DNA from: Pelagibius sp. CAU 1746
GTDB taxonomy: Bacteria; Pseudomonadota; Alphaproteobacteria; Kiloniellales; Kiloniellaceae
DNA: 64,000 nt
Direction: 5' to 3'
Assembly: GCF_039839785.1 (NCBI RefSeq)
Contig: NZ_JBDOQT010000001.1
Span: 930,001 to 994,000, forward strand
Made by a program: the position numbers and the translations under genes. Within the stretch, counting starts at the first letter, position 1; every line of letters starts with the position of its first letter. Shown here piece by piece: positions 1 to 7,949 of the stretch. The notes under the pieces were generated by a model. That model was given only the letters and a program-made list of their open reading frames with translations, did no database searches and was not told where the DNA came from.

Positions 1-497
1 TGGAAGACGACGAGGCTCTGGATGCCGATGGCGGCGATGACCACGGCCAGGGTGGCGGGCGAAGATCCCGCCGGCACGCCGACCGCGTAGAGCGAACCGA
101 AGAAGAGGATCGCCTTCGGGTTGGTCAGATGCAGCAGCAGGCCGCGCCGGTAGGCCGCGGTCAGCGTCGGGGCGAGGATCTTCGTCGCCGCCGGGGCGTC
201 GGGCTTGAGGGCCGAGCGCGCCGACTTCACGGCCAGGAAGATCAGGTAGGCGGCGCCGAGGTAGCGCATCGCCTCGAAGGCCCAGGCGTTGGCCAGCATG
301 ACGACGCTGAGGCCCGCCGCCGCGGCGATGGACCAGGTGAGCGAGCCGGTGGTGACGCCGGCGGCAAGGGCCAGGCCATAGCGCCGGCCGGAGGCCATGG
401 AGGTGCCCGCGATGGCCAGGGTCGCCGGGCCGGGGCTTCCGGTCGCGATCAGCGCGGCCAGCAGGATGAGAGGCAGGTTCACGTCACCGGTGATCAC
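1..497 (-). CDS. LysE/RhtB family amino-acid exporter, 3' part cut off by the window edge
   Basis: Reading the minus strand from about 497 gives an open frame that runs off the left edge. It has the LysE/RhtB signature: a hydrophobic start, the family SPGPA motif near residue 20, a YLGAAYLIFLAVKSAR-type third helix and the LTNPKAILFF motif. These inner-membrane exporters expel amino acids such as lysine, threonine or homoserine lactone. The substrate cannot be told from sequence. The GTG at 497 is preferred because an AGGAAAGG-like ribosome site lies just upstream; the GTG at 482 is the alternative. A second LysE-family gene lies at 36800, so the genome carries several paralogues. Confidence 0.85.
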   Translation of the reverse strand, partial: MITGDVNLPLILLAALIATGSPGPATLAIAGTSMASGRRYGLALAAGVTTGSLTWSIAAAAGLSVVMLANAWAFEAMRYLGAAYLIFLAVKSARSALKPDAPAATKILAPTLTAAYRRGLLLHLTNPKAILFFGSLYAVGVPAGSSPATLAVVIAAIGIQSLVVF

Positions 498-680
498 TTC
501 TTCCTTTCCTCTCCCCTCTCGGGCGAGGGGTGCGTGGGCTTGGCGAGCGAGGCGAGTTTAGCCGAAGCCGGGCGAGGAGGCAGCAGTCTTGCCGGGCCTT
601 TGACGATAGAGTTGCCTCGTTCCCTCTCATCCCCCCGCTTTTGCTTGGGCCCCTCCCTCGCCGAGGGCGGGGAAGAGATA
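498..680. repeat. intergenic spacer with imperfect GC-rich inverted repeats
   Basis: The spacer between the LysE gene and the JmjC gene has no convincing reading frame. It contains CTCTCCCCTCTCGGGCGAGG and, further on, CCCTCCCTCGCCGAGGG, both self-complementary, separated by a GGCGAGCGAGGCGAG run. The layout resembles dispersed palindromic intergenic elements common in high-GC alphaproteobacteria. Family membership is inferred by eye only. Confidence 0.4.
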
Positions 681-1904
681 CTAGCCGATGGCGCGCATGG
701 CCTTCATGTTCTGGATCAGCTCGGCGACGGCGGCCTCGGTCATCTCGGGAAACTGAGACTTCAGCGCCGCGGCGCTCACCGTGTCGCGGCTCATGATGAA
801 GCTGACCTGGCTGGCGATGTCGCCCGGCACCTCGACGTGCTGCTTGCCGTCGGTGAGGACCGGGCGGCCGTTCTGCTGCACCACGCGCACGGTCTTGCTG
901 ACGCGGTAGCTCTCGCCCGCGCCGGCGGCCTGACTTGTCTGTCGCGCGAGGGCCGGGGCGCAGGGAATCTTCACCTGGTTCACCAGGTCGTAGCTCTTGA
1001 ATTCGTAGGGCCAGTCTTCGACCGCTTTCACGGCGGCCTGCCGCGCGGCCTTGCCGGCGAGGATCTGCTCGGCCTTCTTGCCGATCTTCTTCAAGAGTTT
1101 GCCCAGCGCCTCGTCGTCGGCCTTGTGCGGCAGGTCGGCGCGCAGCTCCGGGTCCAGCACCGCCGCTTCCCAGATGATGCCCAGCAGGTCCAGCGGCTTG
1201 GGCAGGGTGACGCCGAAGGCGATGTGCAGGGCGCCGTTCTCCGAGGCCAGGGCGTCGTGATAGAGGCCGCGCGGAATGTAGAGCAGGTCGCCCGGCTGCA
1301 TCAGCACTTTCTCCGCCACTTCGCCGGCGCGGCGCTCCCTTTCGCTGTCGCCGAACTGGAAGCTGGGGTGGTTGATCGGCGTATCTTCGCGGTTCTCGTA
1401 GATGTTCCAGACCTTTTCGCCGTTGCAGTGCACGGCGAAGACCTCGTGTACGTCGCAGTGCGGTCCGAAGGCCTGGTGCTGCGACATCGAGAAGTAGACG
1501 TTGGCCTGGCTCCTGCCGCCGGTCGCCTCCTGCAGTTCGTTGGCGAACTGGCGCACACCCGGCGCCAGGGCGTCGATGTCGTTCAATACCACCGAGGCGC
1601 CCTTGCCGATCCAGTCCTGCACCAGGTCCGGGTCGGGGCGCAGCGCGCTGCCGTCGCCGCCCAGCGCCAGGGTGCGCGTGCAGTAATCGGGCACCGGCAC
1701 CGGATTGCGGTCCATGACCAGCTTCAGGGTCTGCGGCGACCAGACGGAGGTCATCGACATGAGCGAGTTGAGCCCCGCCAGGGTCATGATCGCGGCGCTG
1801 CGCTCCGGCGTGCCCTTCACGTGCAGGTGCTTCTTGCCGAAGTAGTCCCGGAAGAAGGTTTCGCTACCGACCGGTGCGAGCAAGCTGTCGAGAAGAGAGG
1901 TCAT
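681..1904 (-). CDS. JmjC/cupin domain 2-oxoglutarate oxygenase (COG2850-like)
   Basis: A 407-residue protein with the JmjC double-stranded beta-helix. The iron-binding facial triad is visible as H149-x-D151 (in FGPHCDVHEVF) and H216 (in YIPRGLYHDAL). This family includes 2-oxoglutarate-dependent hydroxylases that act on ribosomal proteins in bacteria (RoxA/YcfD type); the substrate here is unknown. The start is set at the ATG at 1904 because MTSLLDSLLAPVGSETFF matches the usual family N-terminus; an in-frame start at 1940 would add a poor 12-residue extension. It stands alone, with AzlCD upstream on the same strand. Confidence 0.85.
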   Translation of the reverse strand: MTSLLDSLLAPVGSETFFRDYFGKKHLHVKGTPERSAAIMTLAGLNSLMSMTSVWSPQTLKLVMDRNPVPVPDYCTRTLALGGDGSALRPDPDLVQDWIGKGASVVLNDIDALAPGVRQFANELQEATGGRSQANVYFSMSQHQAFGPHCDVHEVFAVHCNGEKVWNIYENREDTPINHPSFQFGDSERERRAGEVAEKVLMQPGDLLYIPRGLYHDALASENGALHIAFGVTLPKPLDLLGIIWEAAVLDPELRADLPHKADDEALGKLLKKIGKKAEQILAGKAARQAAVKAVEDWPYEFKSYDLVNQVKIPCAPALARQTSQAAGAGESYRVSKTVRVVQQNGRPVLTDGKQHVEVPGDIASQVSFIMSRDTVSAAALKSQFPEMTEAAVAELIQNMKAMRAIG

Positions 1905-2022
1905 ACGCCTGGGCCGCTTAGCTCCGCTGTGTGCCTCCAAGGGGGCGACGTGCTCCCTTGGGTATAGGGCGCACCCCGGCCGGGCGCAAGGGCGCCAGGC
2001 GCCGGCGGCCCGGGCGGAAGCG

Positions 2023-2361
2023 CTAGAAGAGGCCGCGGCCCCAGCTCATCAGCACCAGCGCGCCAGCCCCGGCGGCCACGCCCAGGCCGATGTTGCGGCG
2101 GGTGAGGAAGAAGATGGCCAGGGCGACGACCGCCGCGGCGATGCGGTCCGGCGAGGCGGCTTCGGCCAGGGGGCCGTTGGGCAGCAGGATCATGCGGGCG
2201 ATGAGGCCGGCCAGCAGGGCATAGGCGACGCAGGTGACCCATTCGAAGAGGCGGCTGGCGGTGTCGATGCGCCCGGAGAGCGCGACGCCGAAGGCGCGCC
2301 AGAAATAGGTCGCCAGCGCGCCGACGATCATCAGGGTCAGGGCCCAAAGCGGGGCGTTCAT
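2023..2361 (-). CDS. azlD: AzlD family branched-chain amino-acid transport subunit
   Basis: A 112-residue, very hydrophobic protein with about four membrane segments, matching the AzlD family. AzlD is the small partner of AzlC; together they export branched-chain amino acids or toxic analogues across the inner membrane. The TYFWRAFGVALSGRI segment near the N-terminus is typical of AzlD. The gene follows azlC on the same strand. The ATG at 2361 (MNAPLWALTL) is chosen; an in-frame start at 2379 would overlap the azlC end by a few bases and is possible. Confidence 0.85.
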   Translation of the reverse strand: MNAPLWALTLMIVGALATYFWRAFGVALSGRIDTASRLFEWVTCVAYALLAGLIARMILLPNGPLAEAASPDRIAAAVVALAIFFLTRRNIGLGVAAGAGALVLMSWGRGLF

Positions 2362-2371
2362 AGCTGCGTTC

Positions 2372-3157
2372 TCAGGCACGGCCGCCGCCTCTCGTCTTGG
2401 ACGGCAGCAGCAGGTCGGCCCCGAAGGCGAGACTGCCGGCCACCACGCCGGTGACGGGCAGGCCCCAGTCGGCGGAAAGCAGGTGCAGCGGCGGGCCGAG
2501 CAGGGCGCCCAGGACCAGCGCCAGCATACGCGCGCGGTGGCGGGCGTCGGCGACGAAGACCAGCATGAAGTAGATGGGGTTGAGGAACACCAGGCCCAGG
2601 GTGACGAAGCCCGGCAGCCCGCCGGCCAGGTAATAGCCGGCGGCGGTGGTCACCAGGCACATGGACCAGAGGGCGACGCCGAAGCCGGCGAAGTACGGCA
2701 GGCGCTGGTTCTCCGGCAGGCGCGGGCAGAGTCGCATGGCCGCCGCCCAGGCGGTCACGGCGACGAAGTGGGAGACGAGATAGTAGCGCCAGCGCGGCGT
2801 GCCCGGCGCGCGCAGATAGGGCATGAGGGTGACGGTCATGGGAAGCAGGCGGGCATTGGTCATGGCCACCGCCGCCGCCACCACCAGAAGGGAACTGCCG
2901 AGACTGTAGAGCTCGATCACCACGATCTGACCGGGCAGCGCCCAGCCGGTGAAGGTGGAGAAGATCCCCAGCCAGACGCTGAGGCCGGCCCCCTCCACCA
3001 GAGAGCCGAACCCCAGGTAGGAGGAGCCCAGCACCAGCATCGGCACGCCGACGCTGTCGCGCATTCCGGCCAGCGCGGCCGCGCGTGGAGAACCGAAGGC
3101 CTGGGAATGCTGAGTATTTGAGTCGGTCTTTTTGAACCAATCGTCGCGGGCGCTCAT
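2372..3157 (-). CDS. azlC: AzlC family branched-chain amino-acid transport permease
   Basis: A 261-residue membrane protein of the AzlC family, the main permease of the AzlCD exporter. It shows the early GMRDSVGVPMLVLGSSYLGFG segment, the central MTNARLLPMTVTLMPYLR motif and the NPIYFML segment typical of the family. The first 30 residues are polar and the rest is nearly all hydrophobic. It is the first gene of a two-gene operon with azlD. Function is inferred from family and neighbour; the exported substrate is not visible from sequence. Confidence 0.88.
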   Translation of the reverse strand: MSARDDWFKKTDSNTQHSQAFGSPRAAALAGMRDSVGVPMLVLGSSYLGFGSLVEGAGLSVWLGIFSTFTGWALPGQIVVIELYSLGSSLLVVAAAVAMTNARLLPMTVTLMPYLRAPGTPRWRYYLVSHFVAVTAWAAAMRLCPRLPENQRLPYFAGFGVALWSMCLVTTAAGYYLAGGLPGFVTLGLVFLNPIYFMLVFVADARHRARMLALVLGALLGPPLHLLSADWGLPVTGVVAGSLAFGADLLLPSKTRGGGRA

Positions 3158-3546
3158 CGGTGGTAAAGCTAACTATTTCGGTGGTTTTCGACCACAGCTA
3201 TCCGCGCAATGCCGCTATGCGGACAAAATTCTCTAGAAAACGACTCGGATGCTGGGTCAGAATACCCGCCTGGCTGGCGGGAGGCATCGGGCCTGCGCGC
3301 CGGGGGTGAGTCCGATGCGGCAGGCAGGGATGTGCGGCGATGGTGAATCTGTTCCCTCCGCCAGAAGAGCCCGGAGAGTTTGCAGAGTGTATTTTTTGAG
3401 GTGTTTGTGTTCGAAGGACGAAGGGCGCAAGGCACATCGTTAGGTCACTTCGTGCCGGCGCAGGTTGATGGCGCATCCACCGATCCCGGTGCCCGCCGCC
3501 GCGCGAGCCGTTCCGCCTGGGCGCCCCGCCGCCGGGAAGGTGGACT
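3158..3546. other. 389-bp divergent intergenic region, no gene seen
   Basis: This stretch separates azlC (minus) from the sensor kinase (plus), so it should hold promoters for both. It contains AT-rich patches near 3165-3240 and 3385-3410. Short open frames here have no family features and compositions that look like shadows. No clear terminator or paired operator was found. Confidence 0.5.
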
Positions 3547-4680
3547 GTGAAACCGCGCAGCGTCGCGCGCGAGAACCATTTCCGGGCGCTGCTGGAAGCG
3601 GCCCCAGATGCCGTGGTCATCGCCGATGCCGAGGGACGCATCGTTTTGGTCAATGCGCAGACGGAGCGGCTGTTCGGCTATTCCCGTGACGACTTGGTGG
3701 GGCAGCCGGTCGAGGCCCTGGTCCCCGAACGCTTCCGCAGCGGCCATGTCAGCCGCCGCAGGGCTTTTGCGGCGGAGCCGCGCACGCGCCCCATGGGTGA
3801 AGGGCAGGAACTCTTCGGACAGAGGGCCGACGGCAGCGAGTTTCCGGTGGAGATCAGTCTGTCGCCGGTGGACATGGAAGAAGGCGCGCTGATCATCGCC
3901 GCCGTGCGCGACGTTACCGAGCAACGGCGGATCCATCACGAGATCGAGGAACTGAACCAGCGGCTGGTCCGCGACAACAACGAATTGACCGCGGTGAACC
4001 AGGAACTCGAGGCTTTCAGCTACTCGGTCTCCCATGACCTGCGCGCGCCGCTGCGCGCCATCGACGGCTTCAGCCAGGCGTTGGTGGAAGACTACGCCGA
4101 GCAACTGGGTGAGGAAGGGCGGGACTATCTCAACCGCGTGCGCCGGGCGGCCCAGCGCATGGGCCTGCTGATCGACGACCTCATCATGTTGTCGCGCGTT
4201 ACCCGCAGCGAGATGAATCCGCAGGATGTCGATCTCGGCGCCATCGCGCAGGCCGTGGTGCAGGATCTCAGCGCGCGCGAGCCCGATCGCCTGGCCGATT
4301 TCGTCATCGACGGGTCTGTGGCGGCCAGGGGCGACGTCCGCTTGCTGCGGATCGCCATCGAGAACCTTCTGGGCAACGCCTGGAAGTTCACGGCGCGGAA
4401 GACGCCGGCGCGCATCGAGTTCGGCTGCGGCGTGCATGACGGCGTGACCCACTATTTCGTCCGCGACAACGGCGCCGGCTTCGATATGGCCTATGCCGAG
4501 AAGCTGTTTCAGCCGTTTCAGCGCTTGCATGACGACCAGAGCTTCGCCGGTACGGGCATCGGACTGGCCACCGTGCTGCGTATTCTGCGCCGCCATGGCG
4601 GCGACATTTGGGCTGAAAGCGAGGTCGGCGAGGGTGCGACCTTCTATTTCACTTTGGACCAAAGATTTGGCAGAGGTTAA
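3547..4680 (+). CDS. PAS-domain sensor histidine kinase
   Basis: A 377-residue soluble kinase without membrane segments. A PAS domain occupies about residues 10-125 (ALLEAAPDAVVIADAEGRI then DGSEFPVEISLSPV). A phosphoacceptor helix follows with H163 in SYSVSHDLRAPLRAIDGFSQ, then a HATPase domain with N box (ENLLGNAWKFTA), G1 (DNGAGFDM) and G2 (GTGIGLATV). The SYSVSHDLRAPLRAI type is common in phytochrome-like and Rcp1-linked kinases, which fits the Rcp1-like receiver starting 4 bp downstream. The GTG start at 3547 is preceded by GGGAAGGTGG. The signal sensed is unknown. Confidence 0.88.
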   Translation: MKPRSVARENHFRALLEAAPDAVVIADAEGRIVLVNAQTERLFGYSRDDLVGQPVEALVPERFRSGHVSRRRAFAAEPRTRPMGEGQELFGQRADGSEFPVEISLSPVDMEEGALIIAAVRDVTEQRRIHHEIEELNQRLVRDNNELTAVNQELEAFSYSVSHDLRAPLRAIDGFSQALVEDYAEQLGEEGRDYLNRVRRAAQRMGLLIDDLIMLSRVTRSEMNPQDVDLGAIAQAVVQDLSAREPDRLADFVIDGSVAARGDVRLLRIAIENLLGNAWKFTARKTPARIEFGCGVHDGVTHYFVRDNGAGFDMAYAEKLFQPFQRLHDDQSFAGTGIGLATVLRILRRHGGDIWAESEVGEGATFYFTLDQRFGRG

Positions 4681-4683
4681 GCG

Positions 4684-5130
4684 ATGTCCCCGAAAGTCAT
4701 CCTGTTGGTGGAAGACAATCCCGACGACGAGGCTTTAGCCCTTCGCGCATTTGCCAAGAACAACATCCGCAACGAAGTGGTGGTGGCGCGCGACGGATCG
4801 GAGGCGCTCGATTATCTCTTCGCCCGGAAGGCCTACCAGGGCCGCGACCCCGCCGGTTTGCCGCAGGTGGTTCTGCTGGACCTCAATCTGCCCAAGGTGA
4901 GCGGCCTGGAGGTCCTGCGGCAAATACGTGCCGACGAGCGCACGCGGCTGCTGCCGGTGGTGATCCTGACGTCGTCGAAGGAGGAACAGGATATCGTGGA
5001 GGGCTACAGCCTGGGCGCCAACAGCTATGTGCGCAAGCCGGTCAACTTCGACGAATTCCTGGCGGCCGCCCGTCAACTCGGGCTCTATTGGCTGCTGCTC
5101 AACGAGACTCCGCAACGCCAGCCGGGCTGA
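4684..5130 (+). CDS. Rcp1-like single-domain response regulator
   Basis: A 148-residue stand-alone receiver. Acidic pocket residues EDNPDDE lie at 10-16, the phosphoacceptor is D66 in VVLLDLNLPK, and the conserved lysine is K118 in SYVRKPV. The long insertion before the aspartate (RKAYQGRDPAGLPQ) and the SLGANSYVRKPV end are typical of the Rcp1/CheY-like group that pairs with phytochrome-type kinases. No output domain is present, so it probably passes phosphate on or acts by protein contact. It begins 3 bp after the kinase stop, which indicates translational coupling and a cognate pair. Confidence 0.9.
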   Translation: MSPKVILLVEDNPDDEALALRAFAKNNIRNEVVVARDGSEALDYLFARKAYQGRDPAGLPQVVLLDLNLPKVSGLEVLRQIRADERTRLLPVVILTSSKEEQDIVEGYSLGANSYVRKPVNFDEFLAAARQLGLYWLLLNETPQRQPG

Positions 5131-5148
5131 CGGTCGGAGGATACCTGA

Positions 5149-7464
5149 ATGGGCAAGCCGATACGCGTGCTTCTCGTCGAAGATTCGGCGGACGACGCGG
5201 ACCTGCAGATCTGGGAACTCAAGCGCGGCGGGTACGACCCCCAGTGCCGCCGCGTTTCCTCTGCGGAGGCTTTCGCCGAGGCCCTGGACAGCCAGCCCTG
5301 GGAGGTGATCCTCTGCGACTACACCATGCCCACTTTCAACGGCCTGGTGGCCTTGGCCATGCTGCGCGAACGCGGCCTCGACATACCTTTCATCTTCGTC
5401 TCGGGGACCCTCACGGAGGAGATGGCGGTCGAAGGCATGAGGGCGGGTGCGCAGGACTATATCGTCAAGGATCGCCTGAAGCGCCTGGTGCCGGCCATCG
5501 AGCGGGAGCTTCGCGAGGCTGAGGCCCGCCGCGAGCAGGCACGCGACCGCGCCGAGCGGGCCATGGCCGAAAGGCGGTTCCAGGAAATTCTCGCGATGGC
5601 GCCGGACGCCATCATCGCGACGGACGGGCAGTGGCGGATCACCGTCTACAACCGCGCGGCCGAGGCGCTCTTCGGCCACGGCCCTCAGGAGATGCTGGGC
5701 AAGTCGCTGGACCTCCTGCTGCCGGCGCCCTACGTGATCGCGCGCCATTGCCGCCCGAAGCACCCCGAAGGGAAATCCAGTCCGCCGCCGAAGGTTGGCG
5801 ACCACATCGAGATATCCGCGCGCCGCAAGAACGGAGAGGAATTTCCCGTCGAGGCTGCGGTCAGCAGGCTGGAAGAAGACGGCAAGACCACCTTCATGGT
5901 GGTGATCCGCGATATCAGCGAGCGCAAGCGCAGCGAGGAGACGCTGCGCAAGCTCTCCCATGCGGTGGACCACAGCGCGAACCTGATCGTCATGACCGAT
6001 GCGGAAGGAGTCATAGAGTACGCCAACACCAGCCTGCTGCAGCGCATGGGCTTCAGCGCGGGGGAAGTGATCGGCCAACGTCCCTCGCTATGGAAGTCCG
6101 GCAAGTTGAGTGACGAGGCCGCCGCGCGCCTTTGGCAGACGATCCGCGCCGGTCGGGACTGGCATGGCGAGTTCCAGAACCGCTGCAAGGACGGCAGCCT
6201 GATTTCGGTGTCGACCACTATCGCGCCAATCCGCAACGACGAAGGGCGCATCACGCACTTCATCAGTATCCAAGAGGACATTACCCAGAGGAAGGCGCTG
6301 GAGGCCCAGTTGCATCACGCCCAGCGGATCGAGGCGGTGGGGCAGTTGACCGGTGGGCTGGCGCACGATTTCAACAACCTGCTGACGGTCGCGATCGGCA
6401 ATCTCGATCTCTTGATCGAGAGCCTCGGCGAAGAGGGGCGGGAGGCGGAACTGGCACAGCAGGCGCTCGACGCCAGCCTGCGGGGCGCCGGCTTGACGCG
6501 CCAGCTTCTTGCCTTCTCGCGCCGCCAGCCGTTGGAGCCCAAGGCCTTTGACGTGAACCTACGGCTGCGCGACACCATAGGGCTGTTGCGCCGGACGCTG
6601 GGTGAGGGGCTGACCATCGAAACGAGGTTCGCGGAGGATCTCCGCGCGGCCTACGCCGACCCGGCACAATTCGAATCGGCCTTTGCCAACCTGGCGATCA
6701 ACGCACGGGACGCCATGCCTGATGGCGGAACCTTGACCATCGAGACGGCGAACAAATCGCTGGACGCCGATTACGCCGCCCGGAACGTTGAGGTCGCGCC
6801 CGGAGACTACGTCATGCTGGCGGTCTCCGACAACGGCAGCGGCATCGCGGAAAGCAATCTGGACAAGGTCTTCGAACCCTTCTTCACCACCAAAGAGCAG
6901 GGGAAGGGAACCGGGCTGGGCCTCAGCATGATCTACGGCTATGCCAAGCAGTCGGGCGGGCACGTGAAGATCTATAGCGAGCTTGGGCACGGCACGACGG
7001 TGAGGCTCTATCTGCCCTCCGCCGGCCGGAAGGAAGTGGGTGCGGCGGCGCCGCGCGCGCCGGATGTCGAAAGTGTGCGCTTCGACGCCAAGGTCCTGGT
7101 CGTCGAGGACAGTGCGCAGGTCCGCAAGGTGGCAGTCGACAACCTGCGCAGTTTCGGTTTCGAGGTGGTCGAGGCCGGCGACGGTCCGGCGGCGCTGAAG
7201 CTTCTGGCCGGCGATGACGGTATCGATCTGCTGTTCACCGACGTCGTCATGCCGGGCGGTATGTCCGGGCCGGTGCTGGCCGAGAAGGCACGGCTGTTGC
7301 GTCCCGGTCTGAAAGTTCTCTTCACCTCCGGCTACGCGGAGGCGGCTCTGGAAAACGGGCATGGCTCCGCCCTGGCCGGCATTCTGCTCAGCAAGCCCTA
7401 TAGAAAGAAAGATCTGGCGCGCAAGCTGCGCGAGGTTTTCCGGTTCGAGGAAGATGGTTCATGA
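5149..7464 (+). CDS. hybrid histidine kinase, REC-PAS-PAS-HisKA-HATPase-REC
   Basis: A 771-residue cytoplasmic hybrid kinase. Domains in order: receiver (1-125, phosphoacceptor D57 in VILCDYTMP), PAS (about 140-260), PAS (about 265-385), a HisKA helix with H406 in GGLAHDFNNLLTV, HATPase (about 455-620, with DNGSGIAE and GKGTGLGLSM), and a C-terminal receiver (about 645-765, D698 in LLFTDVVMP). The AHDFNNLLT form marks the HWE-distinct FixL/NtrB-like hybrid group. Receivers at both ends suggest control by the upstream Rcp1-like protein's partners and onward phosphotransfer. It lies in an apparent operon with the genes on both sides. Confidence 0.9.
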   Translation: MGKPIRVLLVEDSADDADLQIWELKRGGYDPQCRRVSSAEAFAEALDSQPWEVILCDYTMPTFNGLVALAMLRERGLDIPFIFVSGTLTEEMAVEGMRAGAQDYIVKDRLKRLVPAIERELREAEARREQARDRAERAMAERRFQEILAMAPDAIIATDGQWRITVYNRAAEALFGHGPQEMLGKSLDLLLPAPYVIARHCRPKHPEGKSSPPPKVGDHIEISARRKNGEEFPVEAAVSRLEEDGKTTFMVVIRDISERKRSEETLRKLSHAVDHSANLIVMTDAEGVIEYANTSLLQRMGFSAGEVIGQRPSLWKSGKLSDEAAARLWQTIRAGRDWHGEFQNRCKDGSLISVSTTIAPIRNDEGRITHFISIQEDITQRKALEAQLHHAQRIEAVGQLTGGLAHDFNNLLTVAIGNLDLLIESLGEEGREAELAQQALDASLRGAGLTRQLLAFSRRQPLEPKAFDVNLRLRDTIGLLRRTLGEGLTIETRFAEDLRAAYADPAQFESAFANLAINARDAMPDGGTLTIETANKSLDADYAARNVEVAPGDYVMLAVSDNGSGIAESNLDKVFEPFFTTKEQGKGTGLGLSMIYGYAKQSGGHVKIYSELGHGTTVRLYLPSAGRKEVGAAAPRAPDVESVRFDAKVLVVEDSAQVRKVAVDNLRSFGFEVVEAGDGPAALKLLAGDDGIDLLFTDVVMPGGMSGPVLAEKARLLRPGLKVLFTSGYAEAALENGHGSALAGILLSKPYRKKDLARKLREVFRFEEDGS

Positions 7465-7877
7465 TCGCACCGCGACTGCTCATGTGTGACGACGAGGCGG
7501 CTATCGGCGCCTTCGTCCGGCATATTGCCGAGGAGCTCGGTTACTCGATGCATTTCACCACCGATGCGGAAGACTTCGGTTCGCTCTACCGGCAAGTCGA
7601 CCCGCAGGTCGTGATCCTCGATCTGGTGATGCCCGGGACGGACGGGATTGAGCTTCTGCGCTTCCTGGCCAAGCAGCGCAGCCGCGCCCGGATCTTGCTG
7701 ATGAGCGGTTTCGATCCGCGCATCCGCGACGCGGCGCGGCTCTTGGGGGAGGCCCATTCCCTGGATATGGCGGGCGTCGTCGCCAAGCCCGTGCGCGCCG
7801 CCGAGTTGCGACGGCTGCTCGCCGGGCTCGGCAGCGGGCTGGGTGGCGGCCTGGACGGCGGGCCGGACGGCGGCTAG
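7461..7877 (+). CDS. single-domain response regulator
   Basis: A 138-residue receiver with acidic pocket CDDE (9-12), phosphoacceptor D54 in VVILDLVMPGTDG and conserved K109 in VVAKPVRA. No DNA-binding or enzymatic output domain follows. The last 17 residues are a Gly/Asp-rich tail (GLGGGLDGGPDGG) outside the receiver fold. Its ATG overlaps the hybrid kinase stop codon by 4 bp (ATGA), so the two are translationally coupled and the receiver is the likely phosphate sink or relay of that kinase. Confidence 0.87.
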   Translation: MIAPRLLMCDDEAAIGAFVRHIAEELGYSMHFTTDAEDFGSLYRQVDPQVVILDLVMPGTDGIELLRFLAKQRSRARILLMSGFDPRIRDAARLLGEAHSLDMAGVVAKPVRAAELRRLLAGLGSGLGGGLDGGPDGG

Positions 7878-7949
7878 AGCAGATCAGGGTGGGCCGGACT
7901 CGCCGAAGGCGATCCGCCGTCTCCGTGACTCCAATGTAGGACGCGGCGT

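Noticed and set aside
129-1967. 612-residue plus-strand open frame
   Set aside because: Antisense to the LysE and JmjC genes; its translation is Arg/Gly/Ala-rich with no domain.
3198-3653. 151-residue minus-strand open frame upstream of the sensor kinase
   Set aside because: It overlaps the kinase start on the opposite strand, has no family motif, and its composition follows the GC pattern of the kinase frame.
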